From the IMG/VR virus record IMGVR_UViG_3300025949_000032, positions 1-50,559 of that record: DNA of 50,559 bases; one strand, given 5' to 3'. Positions 12,932 to 20,237 of the stretch are shown here, piece after piece. The notes below the pieces were generated by a model. The model was not told the DNA's origin. It saw only the letters and a list, made by a program, of their open reading frames with translations, and made no database searches. Position numbers and translations under genes: made by a program. How positions within the stretch are numbered: position 1 is the stretch's first letter; each line of letters starts with the position of its first letter. This stretch comes from a virus.

Positions 12932-13437
12932 GCACCTACTTCTATTTCGTTGTATCAACTGTCTCCGGCATGAAGCCGGGGGAGAAGTTCGTTGCGGACG
13001 CCATGCGGCTTTCGGAAGGCTGGGGCGGCGCTTTTGGAACATTCATCAGCGGTGGTTGGACTCCGCCAGATCGCGTCCTGGAGAGGGTCATAGGCAGTTC
13101 AGTGACCTACAGGTATCGGAGGTATCAAACCAGCGATTGGCTCTACGAAAGGCTGCACTCTGCCCTTCCGGCAGGTGTGCGCAGCTATGTATCCCCGGAT
13201 CGGCGCGACTGGTTCATGCAGCGAGCTGATGGACTCTATCAGCATCACGAGACGAAGCTGACAGCCGAGGACGAGCGGCACATTCTATGTGCGTTACGAG
13301 GGCATGATTTGCAGCGCGCGATGCTAATGCCACCGCCCGGGCCAACGCCGTTGGTCTTGGACCTGAGCGCAATGAATGAAACCGTGCAGTTGATCGAAGG
13401 CAAGCGTTGCGTCAATTGCGGCTTAACTACGTCCTAG
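12928..13437 (+). CDS. hypothetical protein, 169 aa
   Basis: ATGA overlap sets the start at MSTYFYFVVSTVSG. An N-terminal alpha/beta region (VVSTVSG, FVADAMRLSEG) and a charged middle are followed by a Cys pair at the end (KRCVNCGLTTS). One of the larger proteins of the array. No family recognised. Confidence 0.55.
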   Translation: MSTYFYFVVSTVSGMKPGEKFVADAMRLSEGWGGAFGTFISGGWTPPDRVLERVIGSSVTYRYRRYQTSDWLYERLHSALPAGVRSYVSPDRRDWFMQRADGLYQHHETKLTAEDERHILCALRGHDLQRAMLMPPPGPTPLVLDLSAMNETVQLIEGKRCVNCGLTTS

Positions 13438-13451
13438 CGGACGATGACCTC

Positions 13452-13643
13452 ATGAACGAGATCGACGAAAAGCGCCGGAAACAGCTTCAGGACACCATCC
13501 GCAAAGCAGCCAAGGAGCTGCTCGGCTTCGGTGGCCTACCCTTGGCGGGATTCAGCTTTCCGCTGGATGACTCCAAAACGACGTGGATTATCGTGAGGCC
13601 GGCGACGGAGGAAGAATCCGATGCGGAGTTGACGAAGAAATGA
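13452..13643 (+). CDS. hypothetical protein, 63 aa
   Basis: A charged helix (EKRRKKQLQDTIRKAAKEL in similar wording) leads into a short beta segment (TTWIIVRPATEEE). There is a weak ribosome site. An upstream in-frame start would overlap the previous gene. ATGA overlap with the following small membrane gene supports the frame. Confidence 0.5.
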   Translation: MNEIDEKRRKQLQDTIRKAAKELLGFGGLPLAGFSFPLDDSKTTWIIVRPATEEESDAELTKK

Positions 13644-13759
13644 TGTGCCTAGACTTCCATGAGCTCCAGATCTGGGCCGGTGTCCTCATCGGCGTCTCGC
13701 TGACGGTACTCGGCTTTTTTGTGTACGATCTCGTTTGCCATCTCCGCCCTCCACGGTAG
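13640..13759 (+). CDS. tiny single-span membrane protein, 39 aa
   Basis: Two adjacent ATG codons overlap the upstream stop. Residues 9-31 form one hydrophobic helix (IWAGVLIGVSLTVLGFFVYD), then a short basic tail ending HLRPPR. Function unknown. Confidence 0.55.
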   Translation: MMCLDFHELQIWAGVLIGVSLTVLGFFVYDLVCHLRPPR

Positions 13760-13779
13760 CGGAGGAAACTGACATATGA

Positions 13780-14047
13780 ATGCGCGCGTCGTATAACGAG
13801 TACGCGGGAGCAGCCCCGAAATGCCAGTTCGACCTGGCCGCGCTCATTGGACGGAGAGCGATGGGTTTACTGGGTGTGGTCCCGAGCCGCCCGAGTGCCT
13901 TCGACGGTCAACGCGAGTCCAAAGGGCTGTGACACGGCCAGCCACGCGCCCGCCAAACCAAAACTATCGGGGCGCCTTCTCATTCGTCCCGTTTCTTTTT
14001 CGGCTTCTTCCAGAGTTTGTTGTCGCCTGCCCTACCATTCCTCATGA
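13780..14047 (+). pseudogene. possible frameshifted gene at end of the array
   Basis: From the ATG the frame reads MRASYNEYAGAAPKCQFDLA-ALI, clearly protein-like, and then degrades. One base shifted at the GG of 13849-13850, the reading DGERWVYWVWSRAARVPSTV follows naturally. A GGAGGAAAC site lies upstream (closer to another ATG at 13776 that reads only six codons). The 3' end would overlap the convergent minus gene, so the true end is uncertain. An indel or gene decay would explain it. Confidence 0.4.
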
Positions 14048-14276
14048 GCTGGACGGGCTGAGTGGAGAGGCCGAAACAGGATAGGTATTCCTCAGCGGTG
14101 ATCATTGCGTTCACCGCACGCCACTCTGGAATGGCTGCCAATTCCTCGTCCGATGGCACCTCGGTAACGACCTCAGACTCACCATCGCCGTAGTTGAGCC
14201 CCACGGCATCGCGGAATTCCTCGGTGAACTCGATGGCTCCTGCCAGTTCAGGCGGCACTTCTGGTCGTTTTCGCAT
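13980..14276 (-). CDS. small acidic protein divergent from XRE gene, 98 aa
   Basis: Start MRKRPEVPPEL has GGGAGG upstream. The body is acidic (FTEEFRDAVGLNYGDGESEV, PSDEELAAIPEWRAVNAM) with a lysine-rich end (KKPKKKRDE). It is the last minus-strand gene and is separated from the late operon by a plus-strand regulator, so it has its own promoter, presumably overlapping the dyad at 14383-14403. Function unknown. A regulator's partner is one possibility. Confidence 0.6.
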   Translation of the reverse strand: MRKRPEVPPELAGAIEFTEEFRDAVGLNYGDGESEVVTEVPSDEELAAIPEWRAVNAMITAEEYLSCFGLSTQPVQLMRNGRAGDNKLWKKPKKKRDE

Positions 14277-14382
14277 CAGGCGTCCCTCCCGACCTGCGGA
14301 GACTCTATGCCCGACGCGATGCGTCAAACAAGCCCTAGGAATCGAAAATTTCAGGGAAAGCCCGATAATTAGGTTTGCATAC

Positions 14383-14403
14383 AATGTCCATAAACTGGAC
14401 ATT
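14383..14403. promoter_or_regulatory. perfect dyad operator in divergent promoter region
   Basis: AATGTCCA-TAAAC-TGGACATT: 8-bp perfect half-sites with a 5-bp centre, the geometry of a site for an XRE-type dimer. It lies between the divergent starts at 14276 (-) and 14456 (+). The plus-strand gene encodes such a protein, so autoregulation is likely. Confidence 0.65.
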
Positions 14404-14455
14404 TGGTGCCGTGGTCTATCAACCGCGCTCCTGAGAGGGTCCTGGAGCCGGTTCG

Positions 14456-14701
14456 TTGAAGAGTATTCGAAGCCCCGACGAACGGGTGCTAGGTGAGCTA
14501 TTGAAGGAGTTTCGCGGAGCGCGTACTCAGCAGGAGTTGGCCGATTTGCTCGGCGTGGATCGCCGCGTGGTGCTTCGTATCGAATCGGGAGACCAGATCC
14601 CAGACGCGCTATTCATGCGGCGATGGGCGAAAGCCTGCAAGAGGAGCCCCCGGCAACTGTGGTGGCATCTCGAATATCGCATGGACCGGCTAACGAAATA
14701 A
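14456..14701 (+). CDS. XRE-family transcriptional regulator, 81 aa
   Basis: TTG start with GGAG nine bases upstream. Helix-turn-helix at residues about 20-45: TQQELADLLGVDRRVVLRIE, then SGDQIPDALFMRRWAKAC. It lies in the gap between the end of the late operon and the small-gene array, and its stop abuts the stop of the convergent late-operon end. It could control the divergent gene, the distal late region or superinfection. It is distinct from the main CI/Cro pair. Confidence 0.75.
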   Translation: MKSIRSPDERVLGELLKEFRGARTQQELADLLGVDRRVVLRIESGDQIPDALFMRRWAKACKRSPRQLWWHLEYRMDRLTK

Positions 14702-14992
14702 CTACGTGCAACTCTCGATAACTTCCGACGTAACCACATCCCACATAGCCTCTCCGTTCCGCGCCGGGGGTCCATCAAGCTTGAATGACTTGTCGCCACT
14801 GAGCACCTGAACGATTCCAACCGCAACTGATGCACTGGTGAATGTGCCTGTCACTTGAGCGCCGGGTACTCCATCGACGGTGTTGAGGATGATGTAGACT
14901 TTCCCCTTCACCGGTTTCCGTGGAGCAAGGGTCTCAAGGACTTCCGGCTTCTTCTGCGTCAGCGGATCGTGGATAACGACGGTACGCGGCAT
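14702..14992 (-). CDS. last late-operon protein, 96 aa, unknown
   Basis: Start MPRTVVIHDPL coupled to the upstream mini-ORF (TGATG). Beta-rich (KGKVYIILNTVDGVPGAQVT, SASVAVGIVQVL). No membrane segment. Possibly a minor structural protein, given the company of virion and lysis genes. Confidence 0.6.
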   Translation of the reverse strand: MPRTVVIHDPLTQKKPEVLETLAPRKPVKGKVYIILNTVDGVPGAQVTGTFTSASVAVGIVQVLSGDKSFKLDGPPARNGEAMWDVVTSEVIESCT

Positions 14993-15045
14993 CAGTGCAC
15001 CGTGATCGAATGATGACCCCAGTAGCCGTCGGCGAGCCGTTTCAT
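14992..15045 (-). CDS. 17-codon mini-ORF between overlapping late genes
   Basis: MKRLADGYWGHHSITVH: its ATG overlaps the upstream stop (ATGA) and its stop overlaps the next ATG (TGATG), so it exactly fills the space between two genes. Either a real micropeptide or a relay that keeps ribosomes coupled through the operon. Confidence 0.4.
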   Translation of the reverse strand: MKRLADGYWGHHSITVH

Positions 15046-15217
15046 CCGTGCACCGGATGCAGGCTGATATACCCACCAATCATCAATGACAAAAGCCAGA
15101 GGAAAAGCCCGCATGCAATTAAGTTCCAAGGCCGGTCTTTCGGAAACGGTCTGTTGAACCACGCCATCAAAAAAGCGATCAGGGCAATGATCTGCAGAAC
15201 GATGGGGACATGTTCAT
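15042..15217 (-). pseudogene. small two-span membrane protein with apparent frameshift
   Basis: A perfect ribosome site (GGGGAG, six bases) precedes an ATG that reads MNMSPSFCRSLP then stops. The neighbouring frame encodes two clean membrane spans (IVLQIIALIAFLMAWF and PWNLIACGLFLWLLSLMIGG) and ends HPVHG with an ATGA overlap. Adding one base to the run of four C (plus-strand G at 15204-15207) fuses them into MNMSPIVLQII..., a sensible 58-residue holin-like protein. The alternative is an upstream start at 15281 with an unlikely proline-rich leader. Confidence 0.6.
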
Positions 15218-15219
15218 GG

Positions 15220-15426
15220 CTATCTCCCCTGTGCTTTGGCAGCGGCAATGGCGGCGGTGAGCGCAGCAGACGCGGAGTCATCCGCCCCCACGATCGTGGC
15301 CCATTGCTCAGGCGTGAGATTGGTTTGCCCGTTCGTTTGGGCAGTCTGGATCAACTGACTGATCTGCCCAGCATTCTTCAGGAGCTCAACCAGCAAATCG
15401 ACGGCAACAGCAACAGCAGGTCCCAT
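15220..15426 (-). CDS. small helical late protein, 68 aa
   Basis: GGGAG seven bases before ATG. N-terminal helix MGPAVAVAVDLLVELLKNAG, then an alanine-rich helix (SASAALTAAIAAAKAQG). It lies in the lysis/membrane block. Function unknown. Confidence 0.65.
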   Translation of the reverse strand: MGPAVAVAVDLLVELLKNAGQISQLIQTAQTNGQTNLTPEQWATIVGADDSASAALTAAIAAAKAQGR

Positions 15427-15427
15427 A

Positions 15428-15775
15428 TCACTTACTCCCGTGGGTATTCAGATACGTCTGCAGGGCTTGCAGAGCGCTCAAAGCGAGAACCAGGTTCTTT
15501 TGGGCGCCTGCGGTATCTCCAGCCGCTTCTGAGGCTCTAGCGGTGTCTAGAAGCGTTCTGGAGGTCCCCGCGATGGTCTGTACGTGCTCGGCATCGGCAC
15601 TCGAGATGGATCCGGCCGTCAGCGCGGTAGTCGTGGCAGAGACGACAGCGGTATGGACGCCATAGGCGTTAGCCAGTTGCTGATCGAAGCCTTTCGGAGC
15701 CGTGAGTCCGAGCTGAGCGCAGCTACACAGCAGGAGAACGAGGGTCAGGGGCAGCGGTATTTTCAGGTGATGCAT
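15428..15775 (-). CDS. phage lipoprotein, 115 aa
   Basis: N-terminal signal LPLTLVLLLCSCAQLG with a lipobox-like LCSC, so acylation and outer-membrane targeting are likely. The mature part is a long alanine/threonine-rich helix (VVSATTTALTAGSISSADAE, ASEAAGDTAGAQKNLVLALS). It overlaps the holin-like gene by 53 bases in another frame. Lipoproteins in this place are often outer-membrane spanin subunits, but the length and composition are unusual for that, so the role is unproven. Confidence 0.7.
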   Translation of the reverse strand: MHHLKIPLPLTLVLLLCSCAQLGLTAPKGFDQQLANAYGVHTAVVSATTTALTAGSISSADAEHVQTIAGTSRTLLDTARASEAAGDTAGAQKNLVLALSALQALQTYLNTHGSK

Positions 15776-16061
15776 GGAGGACTCCGGTAGGGTTATCGGT
15801 ATTCATCTGATCGGCGGCAGATTTAGTGAAGGTGACGACAGGGGGAATGGGAACCGTAGGTGCAACACGTGCATGGGTGGCCCAATAGACAGCACCCGCC
15901 GTAATGGCATCCATGAGCCAGTTGACGATATCCGTCACGCTCATCCCCATGAAGTCGATATGAAACTGCGCCTGCACGCGCGCTACTACCTGGCTGACCA
16001 CGATTGTCAGCAGTCCCTGCAGAATGCGGGAGCGGTACCATGGAAGTGCGACATCAGTCAT
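15723..16061 (-). CDS. holin-like membrane protein, 112 aa
   Basis: Starts with an ATGA overlap with the endolysin stop. Two moderately hydrophobic segments (SRILQGLLTIVVSQVVARV and VNWLMDAITAGAVYWATHA) and a proline-rich tail. Size, topology and position directly after the endolysin gene fit a holin or a holin-associated protein of the type seen in Pseudomonas and Burkholderia phages. Confidence 0.65.
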   Translation of the reverse strand: MTDVALPWYRSRILQGLLTIVVSQVVARVQAQFHIDFMGMSVTDIVNWLMDAITAGAVYWATHARVAPTVPIPPVVTFTKSAADQMNTDNPTGVLHASPENTAAPDPRSPAV

Positions 16062-16522
16062 GTTTCACCTGAGTGGATTTGTTGGTAGTGCCAGTTACCC
16101 GGCCTGCCGGTTGCAATCAATGCCTGCCGACGCGGTGTTGCGCCCGGCACTGCAATGGAAATATGGATCCATCCGCTGGGTCCGCATTCCTGGATGATTT
16201 GATCGAAAGGCAGCGGGGATGTCCGCAAAGCGTGAAAGGCGTTCAATAGCGGCAAATCAACAGGCACGAAATCTGCGGCCCGACCGTCCATGTGAGCGCT
16301 CGTCACCGCTCCTCCGACCGCTTCATTGACCGCAGGGGCCCGGTACCCACTGTGTATCCGCAGCGGCGCTCCCAGAAGCTCACGTGCGGGCTCGAGCAAG
16401 GTATGACAGAGAGTGGCCAGGCAGGCTGCCTGCGTCATCGACGGTACGTTGTCGAGCCCTTTGCGTAATGCGACTTCGGAGAAAACAAGTTCCTCGAGTG
16501 TGAAATGCTCGCTGAGATTCAT
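16058..16522 (-). CDS. M15-family peptidase endolysin, 154 aa
   Basis: Peptidoglycan-cleaving lysis enzyme of the D-Ala-D-Ala carboxypeptidase-like type (Peptidase_M15_3). N-terminus HFTLEELVFSEVA, the SGYRAPAVN motif with Arg61, zinc ligands His77 and Asp84 in SAHMDGRAADF, and His120 in WIHIS. The length is typical for this endolysin class. No signal sequence, so release depends on the holin-like proteins on both sides. GGAG upstream of the start. Confidence 0.92.
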   Translation of the reverse strand: MNLSEHFTLEELVFSEVALRKGLDNVPSMTQAACLATLCHTLLEPARELLGAPLRIHSGYRAPAVNEAVGGAVTSAHMDGRAADFVPVDLPLLNAFHALRTSPLPFDQIIQECGPSGWIHISIAVPGATPRRQALIATGRPGNWHYQQIHSGET

Positions 16523-16545
16523 CTACACTCCACTTGCGCCCACAA

Positions 16546-16791
16546 TCATTTATGCAACACCGTATAAATCATGGCGGCTATGCCCGGAATGGCACCCGCA
16601 GCCAGTCCCCAAACCCCTGATTTGAACTGCAGAACTGCCATTTGCTCTTTTAACTTGCCGATCTCCAGCGTGTTCATCTGGTCGATGCGCGCCCGCAATG
16701 CCTCGAGCAACGTGTTCAAGCGCTGGAGCTCGGCGAGAATGAGGGCTCGGTGCTCAGCAAAATCACCCTGCGCTTTGGTGGCCATCCACAT
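16546..16791 (-). CDS. XhlA-like coiled-coil membrane protein, 81 aa
   Basis: I use the ATG that begins MWMATKAQ, overlapping the PAS gene's end. A longer frame reads through the PAS coding region. A coiled coil (ILAELQRLNTLLEALRARID, then LEIGKLKEQMAVLQFK) is followed by a C-terminal membrane segment (GVWGLAAGAIPGIAAMIYTVL). That layout matches the hemolysin XhlA/holin-accessory family. Confidence 0.75.
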   Translation of the reverse strand: MWMATKAQGDFAEHRALILAELQRLNTLLEALRARIDQMNTLEIGKLKEQMAVLQFKSGVWGLAAGAIPGIAAMIYTVLHK

Positions 16792-17203
16792 TGACTCGCC
16801 TGACCACGCCAAGTGCGAGCACTCCTTGATTGCTGATGATGGGCGAAAGACTGATCTGAACCATGACGGCACGGCCGCTGCTATGTTGGCCGGGGAGAGT
16901 CTTGCCCAGGTTCATCGGTCGCGATGAGGGTTGCGAGAAAAACTTGGCGATATGCCGCGCATGGGTTTCAGACAAGGTCGGTGCCAATAGCATGTGCACG
17001 GGTTCACCGATCAGACGTCCCCGCGGATAGCCAAACAGCAGTTCAATCTGCTGATTGACCAATTGGATGATCCCGCTTTCATTGATGACCAAGAGGCCAT
17101 CGGGAAGACCATCCACAATCTGGGCGAACGTCTGAGGATCTACAACAATCTGCTCATTCAGCTTCTCATTGACCTCCTTGAGGCGCTCGAGGATCTCAGT
17201 CAT
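16763..17203 (-). CDS. PAS-domain protein in lysis block, 146 aa
   Basis: Start ATG overlaps the upstream stop (ATGA). Residues 1-22 form a coiled coil (EILERLKEVNEKLNEQI). Residues about 25-135 are a PAS domain with its usual words: FAQIVDGLPDGLLVINESG, IIQLVNQQIELLFGYPRGRLIG, EPVHMLLAP, HARHIAKFF, and VMVQISLSPI near the end. No kinase, cyclase or DNA-binding domain follows, so it is a stand-alone sensor or dimerisation domain. Normally PAS domains sense ligand, redox or light for bacterial signalling. Finding one between membrane and lysis genes is unusual. Confidence 0.85.
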   Translation of the reverse strand: MTEILERLKEVNEKLNEQIVVDPQTFAQIVDGLPDGLLVINESGIIQLVNQQIELLFGYPRGRLIGEPVHMLLAPTLSETHARHIAKFFSQPSSRPMNLGKTLPGQHSSGRAVMVQISLSPIISNQGVLALGVVRRVNVDGHQSAG

Positions 17204-17466
17204 GAATAACCACCGCAGACCTTGTTCACGCCCGCGAGCAGCTTCTGCCGATCGGCCTGCGTCCAAGATGCCCACGGCTTCTCGATGATGTCAGCCGCTG
17301 CTTCGGCAAGCTCATGAGCTTCATTGACCAGCGATTGCGAATATCCCATGTTGTTGAGAATCTTGCGCATTTGCTGATCGAACTTCTCCTGCTCAGGAGG
17401 ATCTGTCGGAACCGTGGTATACGTCAGTGTTGATCGAACCACCAGAATGCAAGCCAAACCACCCAT
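17200..17466 (-). CDS. small late protein with hydrophobic start, 88 aa
   Basis: AAGGAG seven bases before ATG. A short hydrophobic N-terminus (MGGLACILVV) could be a signal or anchor. The remainder is a soluble helical domain (FDQQMRKILNNMGYSQSLVN, EAHELAEAAADIIEKPWASW). ATGA overlap with the PAS gene. Function unknown. Confidence 0.6.
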   Translation of the reverse strand: MGGLACILVVRSTLTYTTVPTDPPEQEKFDQQMRKILNNMGYSQSLVNEAHELAEAAADIIEKPWASWTQADRQKLLAGVNKVCGGYS

Positions 17467-17471
17467 ATCAA

Positions 17472-17966
17472 TTACTCCTTATGTCTGAATTCGAGATTGC
17501 CATTAGGCCCCTTGGCCACATCTCCCGGTTGTTTGATGCCTTCACGCAGCATCAGTGCATCGTGATTATCCACCGTCACCGTGAGTACGTGAAACTTGGT
17601 ATAGAGTACCCAAACCGCACCGACCGAGAATACTGACATGGCCATGCCGAACGAACTGATAATGCAGCACAACATGATCCATGGTAGAAGCTTCGAGTGC
17701 TCATGGAACGTGTTGTTCGCCTGACTGACCGGAGCGGCGTTACTATGAACAGACTTGTCTGACACATCACGCATATTCGGTCTTTGTCGGAATTCCAACT
17801 CATGAGCCATATCTTTCTGTGCCGCTTCGTATTCCTGAGCCTTTATCCGCTTGTCGTCTCCTGAAACCGCGCCTGCATGATGCTCTGCAATAGACGCCTC
17901 GCGCAGTGCATCGATGGCATGTTCAACCGTTTTTTTCTTGGGCCAAATCCACAACCTGATATCCAT
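17472..17966 (-). CDS. single-pass membrane protein, 164 aa
   Basis: Start at the second of two adjacent start codons (GAGG just upstream). A charged cytoplasmic N-terminal half with helices (EHAIDALREASIAEHHAG, IKAQEYEAAQKDMAHELEF) is followed by a long membrane segment around residue 100 (LPWIMLCCIISSFGMAMSVF, then SVGAVWVLY) and a short soluble tail. Unknown. Part of the membrane/lysis block. Confidence 0.65.
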   Translation of the reverse strand: MDIRLWIWPKKKTVEHAIDALREASIAEHHAGAVSGDDKRIKAQEYEAAQKDMAHELEFRQRPNMRDVSDKSVHSNAAPVSQANNTFHEHSKLLPWIMLCCIISSFGMAMSVFSVGAVWVLYTKFHVLTVTVDNHDALMLREGIKQPGDVAKGPNGNLEFRHKE

Positions 17967-17979
17967 CACGCCTCATACG

Positions 17980-18306
17980 TCAATGTCGAGCTCGATGGCT
18001 TCTGAGTTCTGGTACGGAGTCAACCTGCTCCCAACGCCCCTTTTGTCGATCCACTTCGCTGCGCAACTGCTCAAATGCACTATTGAGTTGCGAGAATTGC
18101 TCATTCGTCACCGCCGGGGGACTTTTGGCAATCTCATCCACTTTTGTTTCGATATTTCCCACGCGGGATTTCAGATCGTGCCACGCCCGCACGCCCGCCA
18201 GTAGCAACCCCAACAGAGTCAGGATCTGCATGGGATTGCCGCGTACCCACCACCAGAACGGCGATGCTTTCTTGAGAACGCCCGTCGTGGAGTGGGCGTC
18301 GTCCAT
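17980..18306 (-). CDS. membrane-anchored coiled-coil protein, 108 aa
   Basis: TGATG overlap with the tailspike stop fixes MDDAHSTTG as the start. One membrane span (NPMQILTLLGLLLAGVRAW), then a coiled coil (LKSRVGNIETKVDEIAK, FSQLNSAFEQLRSEVDRQK). The design is like an inner-membrane spanin or holin-accessory protein. Confidence 0.65.
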   Translation of the reverse strand: MDDAHSTTGVLKKASPFWWWVRGNPMQILTLLGLLLAGVRAWHDLKSRVGNIETKVDEIAKSPPAVTNEQFSQLNSAFEQLRSEVDRQKGRWEQVDSVPELRSHRARH

Positions 18307-20168
18307 CACACCGGCACCCCAGCCGGACTGTGATAACACTCCACCATATGAGTTCCATCCCACTCGAATTCGATCAGGATGCTGAAGTTATTGGCCGGGG
18401 CACTGGCGCCGGTGGCAAAACTGCTCTTATACGCCGATCCCCAGGTAACCGCGCCCAGAGTGTTGTTTCCAGATACATTGTTGAGTCGGATTGACATCCG
18501 CTTACCACTCTGAATCCCCCCGACGTTTGAGGGATTATTGATCGTGAACGCCGTTGTGTTGCTTACCTGGATGTTAAACGAGTTGCCGTTCTGCAGATCA
18601 GGTGTCATCGATGCGGAATATGTCAGCGCCACCAACTTCTCGATGGTGGGCAAGACCGAATGCCCGTTACCTAGATCTATGATGGGAAGATACGGCGGAT
18701 AACTGACCAGATTACCGTTATTTGCTGGATTGGAGATGCAGCGCCCGCAGCGATCATAGGCGTCATCCTTGACATATACCAAACAATTACTGCCAGCCAC
18801 AACAATATCATTGGCAAACAGATAATAGCAGCGTACTTTCTCGAGTACTGCCTGGCAGGCAGCAAGCAGAATAGACTTCCTGTCAGAGAGTTCCGTTCCC
18901 TGGACGAGGTGCACATTGCACAGGGAGGCATTGGCTCCCAGGCCAGAAGAGCCGTCTATCCTGAGACTGTATACATTGGTTCCGGTGTCAATATGGCCAT
19001 GCCAGTTATCTTCAAACCAAGTGTCTTCTATGGATAGGTCCTGTATGAGAGTAGAAGCGCCAACGACGCCTAAAACGTACATGCCTTCTTGAGCGTTTGC
19101 TTCGAGGATGCAGTCACGAAATGTGATCTGCTGACCAGATCGGATAATGACGCCTTTGCCAGAGCCGGTCAGACTCGAATCACCGACTACAGCCGAACTG
19201 AATCGGCAACTCTGAAACAGACAAGTCGTGGGTAGTGAGCCGGGATTATTGCTCTCTATACGTAGATTGGTGTTGCACCCAACAGAGAAGACGCGCAGAG
19301 CTATGAGACTGACGCATTCGGCAACACGGATGCCGGTGCCACGGCCGCCAGCGAAATTCTGCACCCAGATATCTTGCAATTCGTTGTAGTCAGGCCCGAC
19401 AGGACCCACCAAGAGCCCGAAAGCATTCGTGGTCGCACTTCCATCGATCATGAACCCGTGGAGCTTCGTGCCGGCTGAAGTCGTCAGCGCGTATGACGTC
19501 ACCGCAGCGGTCGGCTTCAGGATCGTTGCTTGATTGCCAGCACCGAGCAGGAACACGTTGGCGGGAACGACCAAGCTGGTGGAACACTTGAATGTTCCGC
19601 GGCCCCAGAATCCAAAGGCTCTCTGGGAGTTCTGCCCCAGAACCGCGAGCCACTCTTGAAGCGCTGTACTGTCGTCGGTGACTCCGTCCCCCACTGCTCC
19701 GAATCGAAAGGGTGTGATCATTCCTTCCGTGGTGAAGTGGGTATTGACAGGTAATACCAACGCGTCCAGTTCTGCCTGGGTCTGTGCGTAAAGGATCGTT
19801 GGATCATCACGCACATCGAAGATGATCTGCGACTGGCCGATGATAATCTCGCCAGACGTAGTGACTTCGTACAGTGCGCCGTCCGCAACGCTGTTGCGTA
19901 CGAGTACCATCGTGCCAGTTACCACATCTCGGGAGCCATCGAAGTCGAGCGCACGAGTCCAATCCGATGTTGACGCGTTGTATATGCCGTTCTGCCTGGC
20001 GTCTGTCTGCGCACGGACCAATACCCGATCACCTTCTTCGAGCACGACAGAGCCCACGGTGAAAAGACCGGCGAGGGGGATATCGAACGACGTCACAGCA
20101 ACACACGGCGGCTTGACAGCAAGAGACGTAGTGATTCCTGCAAGCCTGTCGGTAGCAGTTGCGGGCAT
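18306..20168 (-). CDS. tailspike with pectate-lyase-like beta-helix, 620 aa
   Basis: The N-terminal 130 residues resemble the virion-binding domain common in podovirus fibres (GDRVLVRAQTDARQNGIYNA, with TRALDFDG and GTMVLVRNS). It is followed by the PFRFGAVGDGVTDDSTALQE signature that opens pectate-lyase-fold beta-helices, then many short repeats (IRSGQQITFRDCILEANAQ, VVGASTLIQDLSIEDTWFED) to about residue 520. A C-terminal beta domain ends the chain. It should bind and perhaps cleave a surface polysaccharide. It lies just before the lysis block, the usual host-range position. Confidence 0.88.
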   Translation of the reverse strand: MPATATDRLAGITTSLAVKPPCVAVTSFDIPLAGLFTVGSVVLEEGDRVLVRAQTDARQNGIYNASTSDWTRALDFDGSRDVVTGTMVLVRNSVADGALYEVTTSGEIIIGQSQIIFDVRDDPTILYAQTQAELDALVLPVNTHFTTEGMITPFRFGAVGDGVTDDSTALQEWLAVLGQNSQRAFGFWGRGTFKCSTSLVVPANVFLLGAGNQATILKPTAAVTSYALTTSAGTKLHGFMIDGSATTNAFGLLVGPVGPDYNELQDIWVQNFAGGRGTGIRVAECVSLIALRVFSVGCNTNLRIESNNPGSLPTTCLFQSCRFSSAVVGDSSLTGSGKGVIIRSGQQITFRDCILEANAQEGMYVLGVVGASTLIQDLSIEDTWFEDNWHGHIDTGTNVYSLRIDGSSGLGANASLCNVHLVQGTELSDRKSILLAACQAVLEKVRCYYLFANDIVVAGSNCLVYVKDDAYDRCGRCISNPANNGNLVSYPPYLPIIDLGNGHSVLPTIEKLVALTYSASMTPDLQNGNSFNIQVSNTTAFTINNPSNVGGIQSGKRMSIRLNNVSGNNTLGAVTWGSAYKSSFATGASAPANNFSILIEFEWDGTHMVECYHSPAGVPV

Positions 20169-20187
20169 TCAGATCTCCAAATGCAGA

Positions 20188-20208
20188 GACCCAGCGCATG
20201 GCTGGGTC
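20188..20208. repeat. stem-loop before the tailspike gene
   Basis: GACCCAGC and GCTGGGTC around GCATG, an 8-bp perfect stem in the 70-base gap between two late genes. No T-run on the minus strand, so it is a pause, processing or attenuation site rather than a clear terminator. Confidence 0.5.
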
Positions 20209-20237
20209 CTAGGTTGAACGGAAGGAAAGCTACAGCG

